Assembly (NCBI GenBank): GCA_025357775.1
Contig: JANXOQ010000262.1
Coordinates: 1 to 5,794 of the forward strand
Reading direction: 5' to 3'
Origin: Ferruginibacter sp.
GTDB lineage: Bacteria > Bacteroidota > Bacteroidia > Chitinophagales > Chitinophagaceae
DNA: 5,794 nucleotides
This document shows, piece by piece, positions 1 to 5,794 of this stretch. The first letter of the stretch is position 1. The number at the start of each line of letters is the position of its first letter. Under the pieces are notes generated by a model, which saw only the letters and a program-made list of their open reading frames with translations, was not told the origin of the DNA and searched no databases. The position numbers and the translations under genes were made by a program.

Positions 1-275
1 CTAATGACCTTTCAGAAAACTATAGAGATATGATTACAACATTGCAAGATTTATACCTTAGCAATGTAAATCTCCGTATGAATGAGGTTATGAAAGTAAT
101 GGCAATTGTAACTTGTTTACTTGCCCCAGCTACTGTAATTGGTGGTATATTCGGAATGAACTTTGATAGAATTCCTCTAATGCATAATAAGTGGGGGTTT
201 TTTGTGTCGGTTGGGCTTATGCTTTTTATACCTGTACTAATGATTCGCTCTTTTAAAAAAAGAGGCTGGTTTTAA
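1..275 (+). CDS. corA: CorA-family Mg2+/divalent cation transporter, C-terminal fragment
   Basis: This is the last 90 codons of a gene that begins left of the window; the reading frame is open from nucleotide 3, so the Met at position 30 is internal and not the start. The fragment has the CorA C-terminal architecture: the end of the long stalk helix (residues 1-30 of the fragment), a first membrane helix (about 31-50) ending in the signature GMN at 51-53, a short periplasmic loop (DRIPLMHNKW), a second membrane helix (about 65-82), and a basic tail ending KKRGWF. In this family the GMN motif forms the outer mouth and selectivity filter of a homopentameric inner-membrane channel for Mg2+, sometimes Co2+ or Ni2+. 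The loop lacks the Glu of the MPEL sequence seen in many CorA proteins; I believe this is a common variant. It converges on the peptidase gene, 44 bp between stop codons. The ion specificity cannot be told from this end. Confidence 0.93.
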   Translation, partial: NDLSENYRDMITTLQDLYLSNVNLRMNEVMKVMAIVTCLLAPATVIGGIFGMNFDRIPLMHNKWGFFVSVGLMLFIPVLMIRSFKKRGWF

Positions 276-293
276 ATTGATTTTTGCCAGCTC
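255..293 (-). terminator. Probable intrinsic terminator of the leftward peptidase/two-component transcript
   Basis: Read on the minus strand, GAGCTGG (293 to 287) can pair with CCAGCCTC (269 to 262), leaving one bulged C and a 17-nt A/T-rich loop. Seven consecutive T follow directly (261 to 255). The T-run lies only on the minus-strand side, so the signal fits transcription coming from the peptidase gene, whose stop is 27 bp upstream of the stem. The hairpin spans the corA stop codon, so part of it is corA coding sequence. The short bulged stem and long loop make it moderate rather than strong. Confidence 0.45.
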
Positions 294-319
294 ACCCATT
301 GTCAAATGTCTTACATCCG

Positions 320-1621
320 TTAATCTAAAACCATTTCTACCCTCGTAGGGGTGTCTTTTCCACTAACAATGGTTTTACTACTAAGTGCTATGGCTTTTAT
401 TACCTCTGTCATATTTTCCATATCAAGTGTGGCTATTTCATCAGATAATTTATGGTAGTTCGGTTCATTATCCATTTTAGATGTAGAGATGGTGTGTGCA
501 GGTACACCAAGCGCAGCAAGGGTTGCATTGTCACTTCTATAAAATAAATTTTCTTTTAAGTAAGGGTCTGGCTCAAAATGAAAAGCTGAACCTTCTAAAT
601 TTCTTTGCAATATTTTTCCAAAATCAGATTTTTCAAAACCTGTTATGTAAGCACTATTTTTACCCCATTTGCTTTCTGTACCTATCATTTCTAGGTTAAA
701 CATGGCTACCACTTTATCTGCATTTATATTTTTAGAAAAATATTGAGATCCATAGCCTCCAATTTCTTCTGCAGTAAATGCTACAAATATTAAGGTGCGC
801 TCATTATTTTTTAGTTTTGCAAAATAATTTGCCAACATTATAACCGCAGTAGTGCCAGCTGCATCATCGTTTGCACCATTATAAATTGAATCTCCTTGTA
901 TTGGTTTTTTAGTTGTTCCTAAGTGGTCATAATGGCCAGAGTATACGACAAACTCATCCTTTTTACTTTTTCCAGGTAGTACCGCTATCACATTTGAATA
1001 ATTGGTTTCGGTTACTTTGTTATTTATTTCTATTTCATATTTTTTTGCCTCATTATTACTTAATACAAAAATTATAGAATAACCAGATTTCTCAGCATCT
1101 CTTTTAAACCTTTTAAGCTTTTTAAAATCGTTTGCAAAAAAACTATTTACCAATACCAATTGGTTTTTTTCTTTTCCTAAAATTTCTTCTGCTTTCTTTA
1201 ATAAGTTTTCACTTTTACCAATTAATATTTTAGTATAATTAGATAGTTCATTTATTTTTATAACAGAGTCTGTAGTAATGGCAATAATATTTGCTTCTTC
1301 TATTTTTGATGTATCAATTATAGCCTTTGCATTTAAAAATTTTGTACGTGCATATACAAATGTTTGCTTGTATGTTTTTAGGCTTGCATACATATTTAAG
1401 CCTGCTTTTTTAAATTCGTCTGCAATAAAATCAGCAGCCTTATCTATTTCTACTGTTCCTGTTTTTCTTCCTTTCAATTCATTTGCTGCTAAAAAACTTT
1501 CAATACGAAAAGCCTCTTTTACATTTAACAATGCATCTGCTTTTTGTGCAAAACATATTGAACCTAAAATTGAAAATATAAAAAATACACTTATACTTTT
1601 TTTAAACATACATTTTTTCAT
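320..1621 (-). CDS. Secreted M28-family zinc metallopeptidase (aminopeptidase)
   Basis: A 433-residue protein with a Sec signal peptide (basic MKKCMFKKS, hydrophobic core about 10-22, likely cleavage after CFA at 25), so it probably acts in the periplasm or outside. There is no good lipobox. The C-terminal half is an M28 catalytic domain with the co-catalytic two-zinc pattern: H230 and D232 (YSGHYDHLG), bridging D252 (NGANDDAAG), general base E285 and ligand E286 (TAEEIGG), E311 (NLEMIG) and H390 (NYHKLSDE). The fourth ligand is Glu, where Asp is more usual; both occur in M28. Residues about 100-215 may be a degenerate PA-like insert. Family members remove N-terminal residues from peptides; the substrate here is unknown. 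Start: M1 and M5 are both possible; M1 gives the more basic N-region. It lies 62 bp downstream of the response regulator gene on the same strand and may be co-transcribed with it. Confidence 0.92.
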   Translation of the reverse strand: MKKCMFKKSISVFFIFSILGSICFAQKADALLNVKEAFRIESFLAANELKGRKTGTVEIDKAADFIADEFKKAGLNMYASLKTYKQTFVYARTKFLNAKAIIDTSKIEEANIIAITTDSVIKINELSNYTKILIGKSENLLKKAEEILGKEKNQLVLVNSFFANDFKKLKRFKRDAEKSGYSIIFVLSNNEAKKYEIEINNKVTETNYSNVIAVLPGKSKKDEFVVYSGHYDHLGTTKKPIQGDSIYNGANDDAAGTTAVIMLANYFAKLKNNERTLIFVAFTAEEIGGYGSQYFSKNINADKVVAMFNLEMIGTESKWGKNSAYITGFEKSDFGKILQRNLEGSAFHFEPDPYLKENLFYRSDNATLAALGVPAHTISTSKMDNEPNYHKLSDEIATLDMENMTEVIKAIALSSKTIVSGKDTPTRVEMVLD

Positions 1622-1629
1622 TTATTTAA

Positions 1630-1665
1630 TACAGCTTAAGTTAATAAAGACCAAAAGTACAGCTT
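1630..1665. repeat. Direct repeat TACAGCTT x2 between regulator and peptidase genes
   Basis: TACAGCTT occurs at 1630-1637 and again at 1658-1665, a period of 28 bp, inside the 62-bp gap upstream of the peptidase start. Read in the direction of the genes it is AAGCTGTA. LytTR regulators usually bind paired direct repeats of about 9 bp, but the known pairs are about 21 bp apart (two helical turns), so the fit is poor. The repeat itself is certain; a regulatory role is speculation. Confidence 0.3.
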
Positions 1666-1683
1666 TGAGAAATTTAAAAGGCT

Positions 1684-2415
1684 TTAAAGGCTCATCATCT
1701 CTTTAAACTTCACTGCCTGTCTTCTGCTCACTTCTATTTTTTCACCTCCTTTTATGTCAAGCATTAATCCTCCATTAAAAAACGGTTCCACTTTTTCTAT
1801 CATTCTTAGGTTAATAATATGTTTTCTATTTGCCCTAAAAAATACTTTTTCGTCTAATCTTTCTTCTAATGCATTTAATGATTTTAAGATAAGTGGCTTG
1901 TTGCCACCAAAAAATACCTTGGCGTAATTGCCTACACTTTCAAAAAGTCTTACTTCACCTAGTTTTACAAACCAGCATCGTTCTCCATCTTTTACAAACA
2001 CTTGGTCATGTTCACTAAGTGTTCCTCTATATCCATTTGCAAGTTCTGCTGCAGCTTCTTTTTCCTCTGCTTGCTGTAGTTTTTGCAAGGCATCTTTTAA
2101 TCGTTTAGGTTCTATAGGCTTCATTAAATAGTCCAATGCATTTACTTCAAATGCTTTTAATGCATACTCATCATAAGCCGTTGTAAAAATTACATGCGGT
2201 GTTCTATCAAGTTCTTCTAGCATAGCAAAGCCTGTTTTACCTGGCATTTGTATATCTAAAAAAATAAGGTCTGGTACAAGCGTTTCTATTTTTTCTATTC
2301 CCTCATCTGCATTGGCTGCTTCACCAATTATCTCTACTTCAGGAAACTCGGCCAGCAACTTTTTCAATTCATTCCTTGCTAATCTTTCATCGTCTATTAT
2401 TAGTGCTTTGTACAT
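1684..2415 (-). CDS. LytTR-family response regulator (DNA-binding)
   Basis: A 243-residue cytoplasmic regulator of standard LytTR size. Residues 1-115 are a receiver domain: acidic pair D8/D9, phospho-acceptor D54 (FLDIQMPG), switch residue T79 (FTTAYDEYA) and K99 (YLMKPI). A Glu/Ala/Lys-rich linker (about 112-126) leads to a LytTR DNA-binding domain (about 137-243) with the family signatures ESVGNYAKVFF (159-169), FFRANRKHIINLRMI (192-206) and VSRRQAVKFKE (229-239). This class works with LytS-type kinases; phosphorylation at D54 is expected to promote dimerisation and binding to paired direct repeats. The start codon is 18 bp beyond the stop of the kinase gene, so the two are surely one operon. 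All key residues are present. The family is related to BtsR/YpdB/LytR, but ortholog identity and target genes cannot be read from the sequence. The overlapping frames on the other strand are shadows. Confidence 0.95.
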   Translation of the reverse strand: MYKALIIDDERLARNELKKLLAEFPEVEIIGEAANADEGIEKIETLVPDLIFLDIQMPGKTGFAMLEELDRTPHVIFTTAYDEYALKAFEVNALDYLMKPIEPKRLKDALQKLQQAEEKEAAAELANGYRGTLSEHDQVFVKDGERCWFVKLGEVRLFESVGNYAKVFFGGNKPLILKSLNALEERLDEKVFFRANRKHIINLRMIEKVEPFFNGGLMLDIKGGEKIEVSRRQAVKFKEMMSL

Positions 2416-2433
2416 ATTTATTTTTTATATACT

Positions 2434-3681
2434 TTATAAAATTTGTGCTACTGGCATTGTTATTTTACTCTCTACCATGTTGCCATTTTTTTCTTCTATT
2501 TCAAAATGTGCTTTTTGTTGGTATAATAAGTTCAATCTGTCATGTGTACTTTTTAGCCCAAAGCCAGATGATGGGCTCTCTTTTAAAGCCTGCAAATTAC
2601 CTGTGTTTTGTACCACCAATTCGTGATGGTCATCTTTAAAATATGAGCGAATTATTATTATACCTCCATTTACATCTTTACTAATGCCGTGTTTTATTGC
2701 ATTCTCTACTAAATTTTGCAACATCATAGGTGGTATTGGTTGTGTCAACGTATCAGGGTCTATATGCATTTCTATTTTCAATCTTTCTTCAAAGCGCATG
2801 TGTTCAAGAGCTAAGTAATCTTGTACTATATCCAACTCCTGCTCTAGTGTTACTGTTTCTAATTTATCTGTTTGCAAACTGCTCCTCAAAATATTGCTAA
2901 GCTCTGTAATAGCTGTTCTTGCACGCTCTGGGTTTTCATCTACCAATGCCCTTATACTATTAAGTGCATTAAAAATAAAATGTGGGTTTATGTGCGATTT
3001 TATTGTTTTTAATTCCAACGATTTCACTACTGCTTCCAAGCGAAGTTTATCTAGTTGGTCTTGCCTATTTTTATCAATATAATGCCATACAATATATATC
3101 AAAAGCCAAAGCGAAAGAAATATAAAAATGTTAATTAAACTATACCAATAATCTCCTTTATTTTTTTCGTATTGCCAAATTTTATTTTTATCTCTATACC
3201 AATGTGTTTGTTTTTTTATTTTTGTGTATTCACTAAATTTTGTTGAGTCTATTTTATTGTTATTTTCAAAAAGATAATAATCAGTGTTCACCAATCCTCT
3301 TTCTTTTTCAAGTAAAATGGCTTTCTCTTTTCTTTCGTTTTTTTCAAGATGTTCAAACGATTCTGTGGGTATTGTTTCAATAAATTCTGTAGTAAAGAAA
3401 ATAAGTGTTGTAGTTATGATTACAGAGGTAAAAAATATTAAAATAACTTTAGAGAAAGAATTATTAATCCAATTTACTTTTTTTAAACAAAGCCTAAGTA
3501 AATGTGTAAATAAAATAAACGTAACTATTTCTACAATCCCTTCAAATATATAAGCATTTCTTTTGGCTGCTGTATTAAAATAATAATCTTTATCAAACTT
3601 ATAATATAAGATTGCAAACAAAGCATACAAACCTATCCAGCCTATTATTTGGCAAAGCCAATATCTTGTTTGTTTATTCAT
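2434..3681 (-). CDS. LytS-type sensor histidine kinase, four membrane segments
   Basis: A 415-residue inner-membrane kinase. Hydrophobic segments lie at about 8-27, 45-65, 77-98 and 180-201. With a cytoplasmic N-terminus this puts a charged loop of about 80 residues (99-179) outside the membrane, a plausible sensing region with no domain I recognise. A coiled-coil-like stretch (about 203-228) leads to the His_kinase domain with phospho-acceptor H234 in INPHFIFNALN (231-241). The ATPase domain follows: N-box LVENAIKHG with N327, then a G1 region reading VVQNTGN (356-362) in place of the classical DxGxG, and a G2 box GFGLKSTHDRL (373-383). This G1 form fits LytS-type kinases as I recall them and does not by itself suggest a dead enzyme. 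The gene is first in the leftward set, with the cognate LytTR regulator 18 bp downstream. The ligand is unknown. It belongs to the LytS/YpdA class rather than the HisKA class. Confidence 0.94.
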   Translation of the reverse strand: MNKQTRYWLCQIIGWIGLYALFAILYYKFDKDYYFNTAAKRNAYIFEGIVEIVTFILFTHLLRLCLKKVNWINNSFSKVILIFFTSVIITTTLIFFTTEFIETIPTESFEHLEKNERKEKAILLEKERGLVNTDYYLFENNNKIDSTKFSEYTKIKKQTHWYRDKNKIWQYEKNKGDYWYSLINIFIFLSLWLLIYIVWHYIDKNRQDQLDKLRLEAVVKSLELKTIKSHINPHFIFNALNSIRALVDENPERARTAITELSNILRSSLQTDKLETVTLEQELDIVQDYLALEHMRFEERLKIEMHIDPDTLTQPIPPMMLQNLVENAIKHGISKDVNGGIIIIRSYFKDDHHELVVQNTGNLQALKESPSSGFGLKSTHDRLNLLYQQKAHFEIEEKNGNMVESKITMPVAQIL

Positions 3682-3849
3682 AATACACGAATATATTGTG
3701 GTAAGCTAATATTAAGTTTATAAAATATTATTATCGGTAATTTTTTAGGGTTAAAGGGTTATTAAAATGTATCAAAATGCCCAATACTTAATCATTTTAC
3801 CTAATATTGTATAACTCATCAAATATTTAAAATTTTTAAACTTAACAAC
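3682..3849. promoter_or_regulatory. Divergent intergenic region between kinase and DUF937-OmpA genes
   Basis: These 168 bp must hold the promoters for both the leftward kinase operon and the rightward envelope gene. The DNA is very A/T-rich. I see no convincing match to the Bacteroidota promoter pattern (TTTG, 19-21 bp, TAnnTTTG). The nearest is TAATATTG at 3802-3809 on the plus strand, one mismatch in the -7 element but with no TTTG at the expected spacing. An inverted repeat TAATATT/AATATTA (3707-3713 and 3724-3730) and a tandem AGGGTTA repeat (3747-3761) are also present. No ribosome-binding sequence is seen ahead of either start, as is usual in this phylum. Confidence 0.55.
3747..3761 (+). 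repeat. Tandem AGGGTTA direct repeat in the divergent promoter region
   Basis: AGGGTTA occurs at 3747-3753 and 3755-3761, a period of 8 bp, and stands out as the only G-run in otherwise A/T-rich intergenic DNA. It lies 65 bp from the kinase start and 88 bp from the envelope gene start. It could be part of an operator or promoter; it is short enough to be chance. Confidence 0.25.
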
Positions 3850-5163
3850 ATGTCAACATTTAACCTATTGGATATAGCTAAAAGCTATTTCAATAATGAA
3901 TTAGTAAGTAAAGTAAGTTCTCACCTTGGCGAAAATGAAGGTGGAATATCTAAAGCAATAAGTGCTATTTTTCCATCTGTTATTGGTACAATTGCAGATA
4001 AAGCATCTTCCTCGCCTGATGCAGCAGATGCTGTAGCTAAAATGGCTAGTACACAAAACGAAGGTGGAATTCTAAATTCGATCTCCAGTTTTTTACATCC
4101 AGATTCTAGCCAAAATATGCTTGGACAAAGTAGTTCTTTAATAAGTTCATTATTTGGAAACGGTGGGTCTAGTAATATGCTTACAAATCTTGTTTCAAGC
4201 TTTGCTGGAGTAAAATCTAGTAGCGTAGGCACAATTTTAAGTATGGCAGTTCCAACGATATTAGGTTTAATTGGAAAACATACAAAAGAAAATAATTTAT
4301 CTTCTGGTGCAATGTCTAGTATGTTAGGTGAGCAAAAAAAATCTGCTATGAGCATGTTGCCAGCAGGTTTTAGTTTATCATCACTTACTGGTGGTACTAG
4401 TAGTGTTGCAAGCACAGTATCTAGTGCAGCTACTAGTACTTATAATAATGTAGAAGAAAAAGCAGCTGGTGGTATGAAATGGTTATTACCGTTGTTATTA
4501 ATTGCAGGACTTGCTGCTGCTGCATGGTATTTCTTTAAAGATGGTTGTAACAAACCAACTGGAGATACCACTGTTACTACCATAGAGACTACTCCTGTAC
4601 AAAACACAACTGCTACTAATACAACTGTAACTACTGTTGCACCAAAAGTAACTGTAGACTCGGTAACAGGTTTTGTAAATTATGACCTTGGTGCACCTAT
4701 GGATTTAAAATTATCTAATGGTACTGTTTTAGCTGGTGTAGCTACAAATGGTTTTGAAGCAAACTTGGTTAATTTTTTAAACACTGGCTCTATAGATACT
4801 GTAAATAAAAAAGCCAACTGGTTTAATATTCATGATGTACAATTTAAGTCTGGTGGTACAGAATATGCATCTCAAAAAGCTGTTGCACAAGTAAAAAATG
4901 TAGCTGCTATTTTAAAAGCATATCCAAACGCTGTTTTAAAAATTGGTGGTTATACTGATATTACTGGCGATGCTGCTAAAAATAAAGCATTGTCTCAAAG
5001 TAGAGCTGATAAATTAATGAAAGATATTATTGCTGATGGTGCCGCAGCTACTCAAGTAAAAGAAGCCATTGGATATGGTTCTGAATTTGCAGAAGCAAAA
5101 GCTGGTGATAAAGAAGGTATGGCAAGAGATAGAAGAACTGCTGCTAAAGTTTCTTCAAAATAA
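3850..5163 (+). CDS. DUF937 domain - membrane segment - OmpA-like peptidoglycan-binding protein
   Basis: A 437-residue protein with no signal peptide. Residues about 1-200 are a DUF937-like (YidB-related) region rich in Ser, Gly and Ala, with NLLDIAKSYF near the N-terminus and GTILSMAVPTILGLIGKH at 127-144. NEGGI occurs twice (29-33 and 70-74), suggesting an internal repeat. One membrane helix (about 211-229) is followed by a Thr-rich linker (about 236-270). The C-terminus (about 325-437) is an OmpA-like domain: GGYTDITG (366-373), N378xxLSxxRA (to 386), GYG (408-410) and RDRR (426-429). D370 and R385, 15 residues apart, match the pair that binds diaminopimelate in peptidoglycan. The likely layout is DUF937 in the cytoplasm, a single inner-membrane anchor and the OmpA domain gripping the cell wall; topology is inference. 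The function of DUF937 is not known to me. The gene ends in tandem TAA codons before a strong terminator, and it stands alone, divergent from the kinase operon. Confidence 0.9.
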   Translation: MSTFNLLDIAKSYFNNELVSKVSSHLGENEGGISKAISAIFPSVIGTIADKASSSPDAADAVAKMASTQNEGGILNSISSFLHPDSSQNMLGQSSSLISSLFGNGGSSNMLTNLVSSFAGVKSSSVGTILSMAVPTILGLIGKHTKENNLSSGAMSSMLGEQKKSAMSMLPAGFSLSSLTGGTSSVASTVSSAATSTYNNVEEKAAGGMKWLLPLLLIAGLAAAAWYFFKDGCNKPTGDTTVTTIETTPVQNTTATNTTVTTVAPKVTVDSVTGFVNYDLGAPMDLKLSNGTVLAGVATNGFEANLVNFLNTGSIDTVNKKANWFNIHDVQFKSGGTEYASQKAVAQVKNVAAILKAYPNAVLKIGGYTDITGDAAKNKALSQSRADKLMKDIIADGAAATQVKEAIGYGSEFAEAKAGDKEGMARDRRTAAKVSSK

Positions 5164-5179
5164 TAATATTAGTTTTTAC

Positions 5180-5211
5180 AAAAAGCCCTTCGAAATTTCG
5201 AAGGGTTTTTT
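5180..5211 (+). terminator. Strong intrinsic terminator after the DUF937-OmpA gene, possibly bidirectional
   Basis: A perfect 20-bp palindrome at 5186-5205 forms an 8-bp stem CCCTTCGA/TCGAAGGG with an AATT loop, followed by six T (5206-5211). It starts 22 bp after the stop codon. Five A lie on the left side (5180-5184), separated from the stem by one G, so the minus-strand reading is a stem followed by C and T5. The element could therefore also stop leftward transcription from the DUF2480 gene, about 220 bp away. Confidence 0.9.
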
Positions 5212-5424
5212 GTTTTGTATCATTTATAAATTTAGTTCAGTACAATTTTCGAAAATTACATATGTTAGCCAAAGCTTGTTGAATGCAGGTTTATTTATAA
5301 GCATGTGGGATAAAAAGCCCACTTAGACTATATTATGAATAGGAATATCTATAATTTATAAAACGTATTTAACCCTTTTATTTTATGCATCATAATTTGA
5401 GGCTTTTTGTAAATCTATTTGGTA
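5212..5424. other. Gene-free intergenic stretch
   Basis: These 213 bp between two convergent genes hold no credible coding frame. I see a 14-bp perfect palindrome AATTTTCGAAAATT (5244-5257) with no T-run beside it, and a weak GTGGG/CCCAC hairpin (5305-5322) with an 8-nt loop. I recognise no tRNA or riboswitch. No separate terminator for the DUF2480 gene was found directly after its stop. Confidence 0.6.
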
Positions 5425-5794
5425 TTACGTTACAATTTTCTGCTTGTATATTGGCACTGTACTACAAGGTTCGCCATACATTATACTTTTTACAAATGGT
5501 CTAAGTTTTTGGGTAATAGCAATATATGCCACTTCTCCTATTGGTAATTCTCCACAACCTTTTATTACTACTCTCGCATCTTTATATTCTGTTGCATTTA
5601 TTACTGCTATATTTTGTAGAAGTATTACTTCTTTTGTGTAAGCTTCTGTACCAAAAACTATATTTTTTGCTATAGGTTGTAGTAGGCTTGTTACTAACAT
5701 ATATGCCCACACTGGTATTATAGCATCTGCACTACAAGTAAGCGCTACAATTTTATTTTCATATTTATCCGTTTTTAAATTTTTTAATGCTTCT
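5425..5794 (-). CDS. DUF2480 family protein, C-terminal fragment
   Basis: The frame stays open to the right edge of the window, giving 122 residues plus stop; the 5' end lies outside. A GTG at 5712 could be taken for a start, but the residues before it (CSADAIIPVWAYMLV) run straight through and are the best conserved part of the family as I know it, so that GTG is an internal Val. I recognise DUF2480 from the blocks CSADAIIPVWAYM (fragment 20-32), VVIKGCGELP (75-84) and SIMYGEPCSTVPIYK (103-117). The family is about 165-170 residues long, so roughly 45 are missing. Three cysteines (20, 80, 110) sit in motif-like contexts, which would suit a catalytic or metal- or thiol-related role, but no function is established to my knowledge. 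It is soluble, with no membrane segment in the visible part. It converges on the DUF937-OmpA gene. The family call is from memory of the motif. Confidence 0.82.
   Translation of the reverse strand, partial: EALKNLKTDKYENKIVALTCSADAIIPVWAYMLVTSLLQPIAKNIVFGTEAYTKEVILLQNIAVINATEYKDARVVIKGCGELPIGEVAYIAITQKLRPFVKSIMYGEPCSTVPIYKQKIVT

Noticed and set aside
1278..1706. 142-codon open frame on the plus strand across the peptidase 5' end
   Set aside because: It is antisense to the signal peptide and N-terminal region of the M28 gene; its hydrophobic, Phe-rich composition is what the reverse complement of Lys/Glu-rich AT-rich coding DNA gives.
3802..3809. TAATATTG as the -7 element of the DUF937-OmpA promoter
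   Set aside because: One mismatch to TAnnTTTG and no TTTG at the required 19-21 bp upstream; too weak to annotate as a promoter of its own.
3921..4415. 164-codon open frame on the minus strand inside the DUF937-OmpA gene
   Set aside because: It lies wholly antisense to a well-supported gene, shows no recognisable domain, and is explained by the low-stop composition of the Ser/Ala-rich coding sequence.
5229..5300. Possible tRNA, because of a D-arm-like TAGTTCAGT
   Set aside because: No acceptor, anticodon or T arms can be paired around it.
5305..5322. GTGGG/CCCAC hairpin as a terminator for the DUF2480 gene
   Set aside because: The stem is only 5 bp with an 8-nt loop and no T-run follows on either strand.
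5069..5326. 85-codon plus-strand frame running past the end of the OmpA gene
   Set aside because: It overlaps the OmpA domain in another frame, runs through the terminator, and has no protein-like features.
5425..5712. A complete 95-residue gene starting at GTG 5712
   Set aside because: The frame continues without a stop to the window edge, and the added residues contain the conserved CSADAIIP block of DUF2480, so this is an internal Val in a gene cut by the window.
1..5794. Mobile element, CRISPR array, toxin-antitoxin or phage-defence system
   Set aside because: No transposase, integrase, nuclease, repeat-spacer array or small paired genes are present; all genes have ordinary envelope, transport or signalling roles or belong to a widespread family.

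Overview
The window looks like ordinary chromosomal DNA of a Bacteroidota bacterium, perhaps of the Chitinophagales or a nearby order. The reasons are strongly AT-rich DNA, A/T-rich translation starts with no Shine-Dalgarno sequence, a LytS/LytTR two-component pair of the Bacteroidota type, a DUF937-OmpA protein, and a DUF2480 gene (a family I know mainly from Bacteroidota). The order-level placement is inference; no rRNA or marker gene is present.

Layout, left to right. Positions 1-275 (+) hold the C-terminal end of a CorA-type divalent-cation transporter, cut by the window edge. It converges on a leftward gene set: a secreted M28 zinc aminopeptidase (1621 to 320), a LytTR response regulator (2415 to 1684) and a LytS-type membrane histidine kinase (3681 to 2434). 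Kinase and regulator are 18 bp apart and regulator and peptidase 62 bp apart, with no terminator visible between them, so kinase-regulator-peptidase may be one transcript. A likely stop for that transcript is a bulged hairpin plus T7 on the minus strand, lying inside the 3' end of corA. A 168-bp divergent intergenic region separates the kinase from a rightward gene (3850-5163) encoding a DUF937 domain, one membrane segment, a Thr-rich linker and an OmpA-like peptidoglycan-binding domain. That gene ends at a strong palindromic terminator that could work in both directions. After 213 bp with no gene, the right edge carries the C-terminal 122 residues of a DUF2480 protein on the minus strand; its 5' end is outside the window.

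How the genes may work together: the kinase senses something through its membrane part and an extracytoplasmic loop of about 80 residues and phosphorylates the LytTR regulator, which binds DNA. Candidate targets are its own operon, the peptidase and the divergently transcribed envelope protein. The targets are inferred from position only.

I found no mobile element, CRISPR array, RNA gene or defence system, and no clear evidence for an undescribed multi-gene system. The least understood items are the DUF937-TM-OmpA protein, the DUF2480 protein with its three cysteines in motif-like contexts, and two short direct repeats beside the two-component genes.
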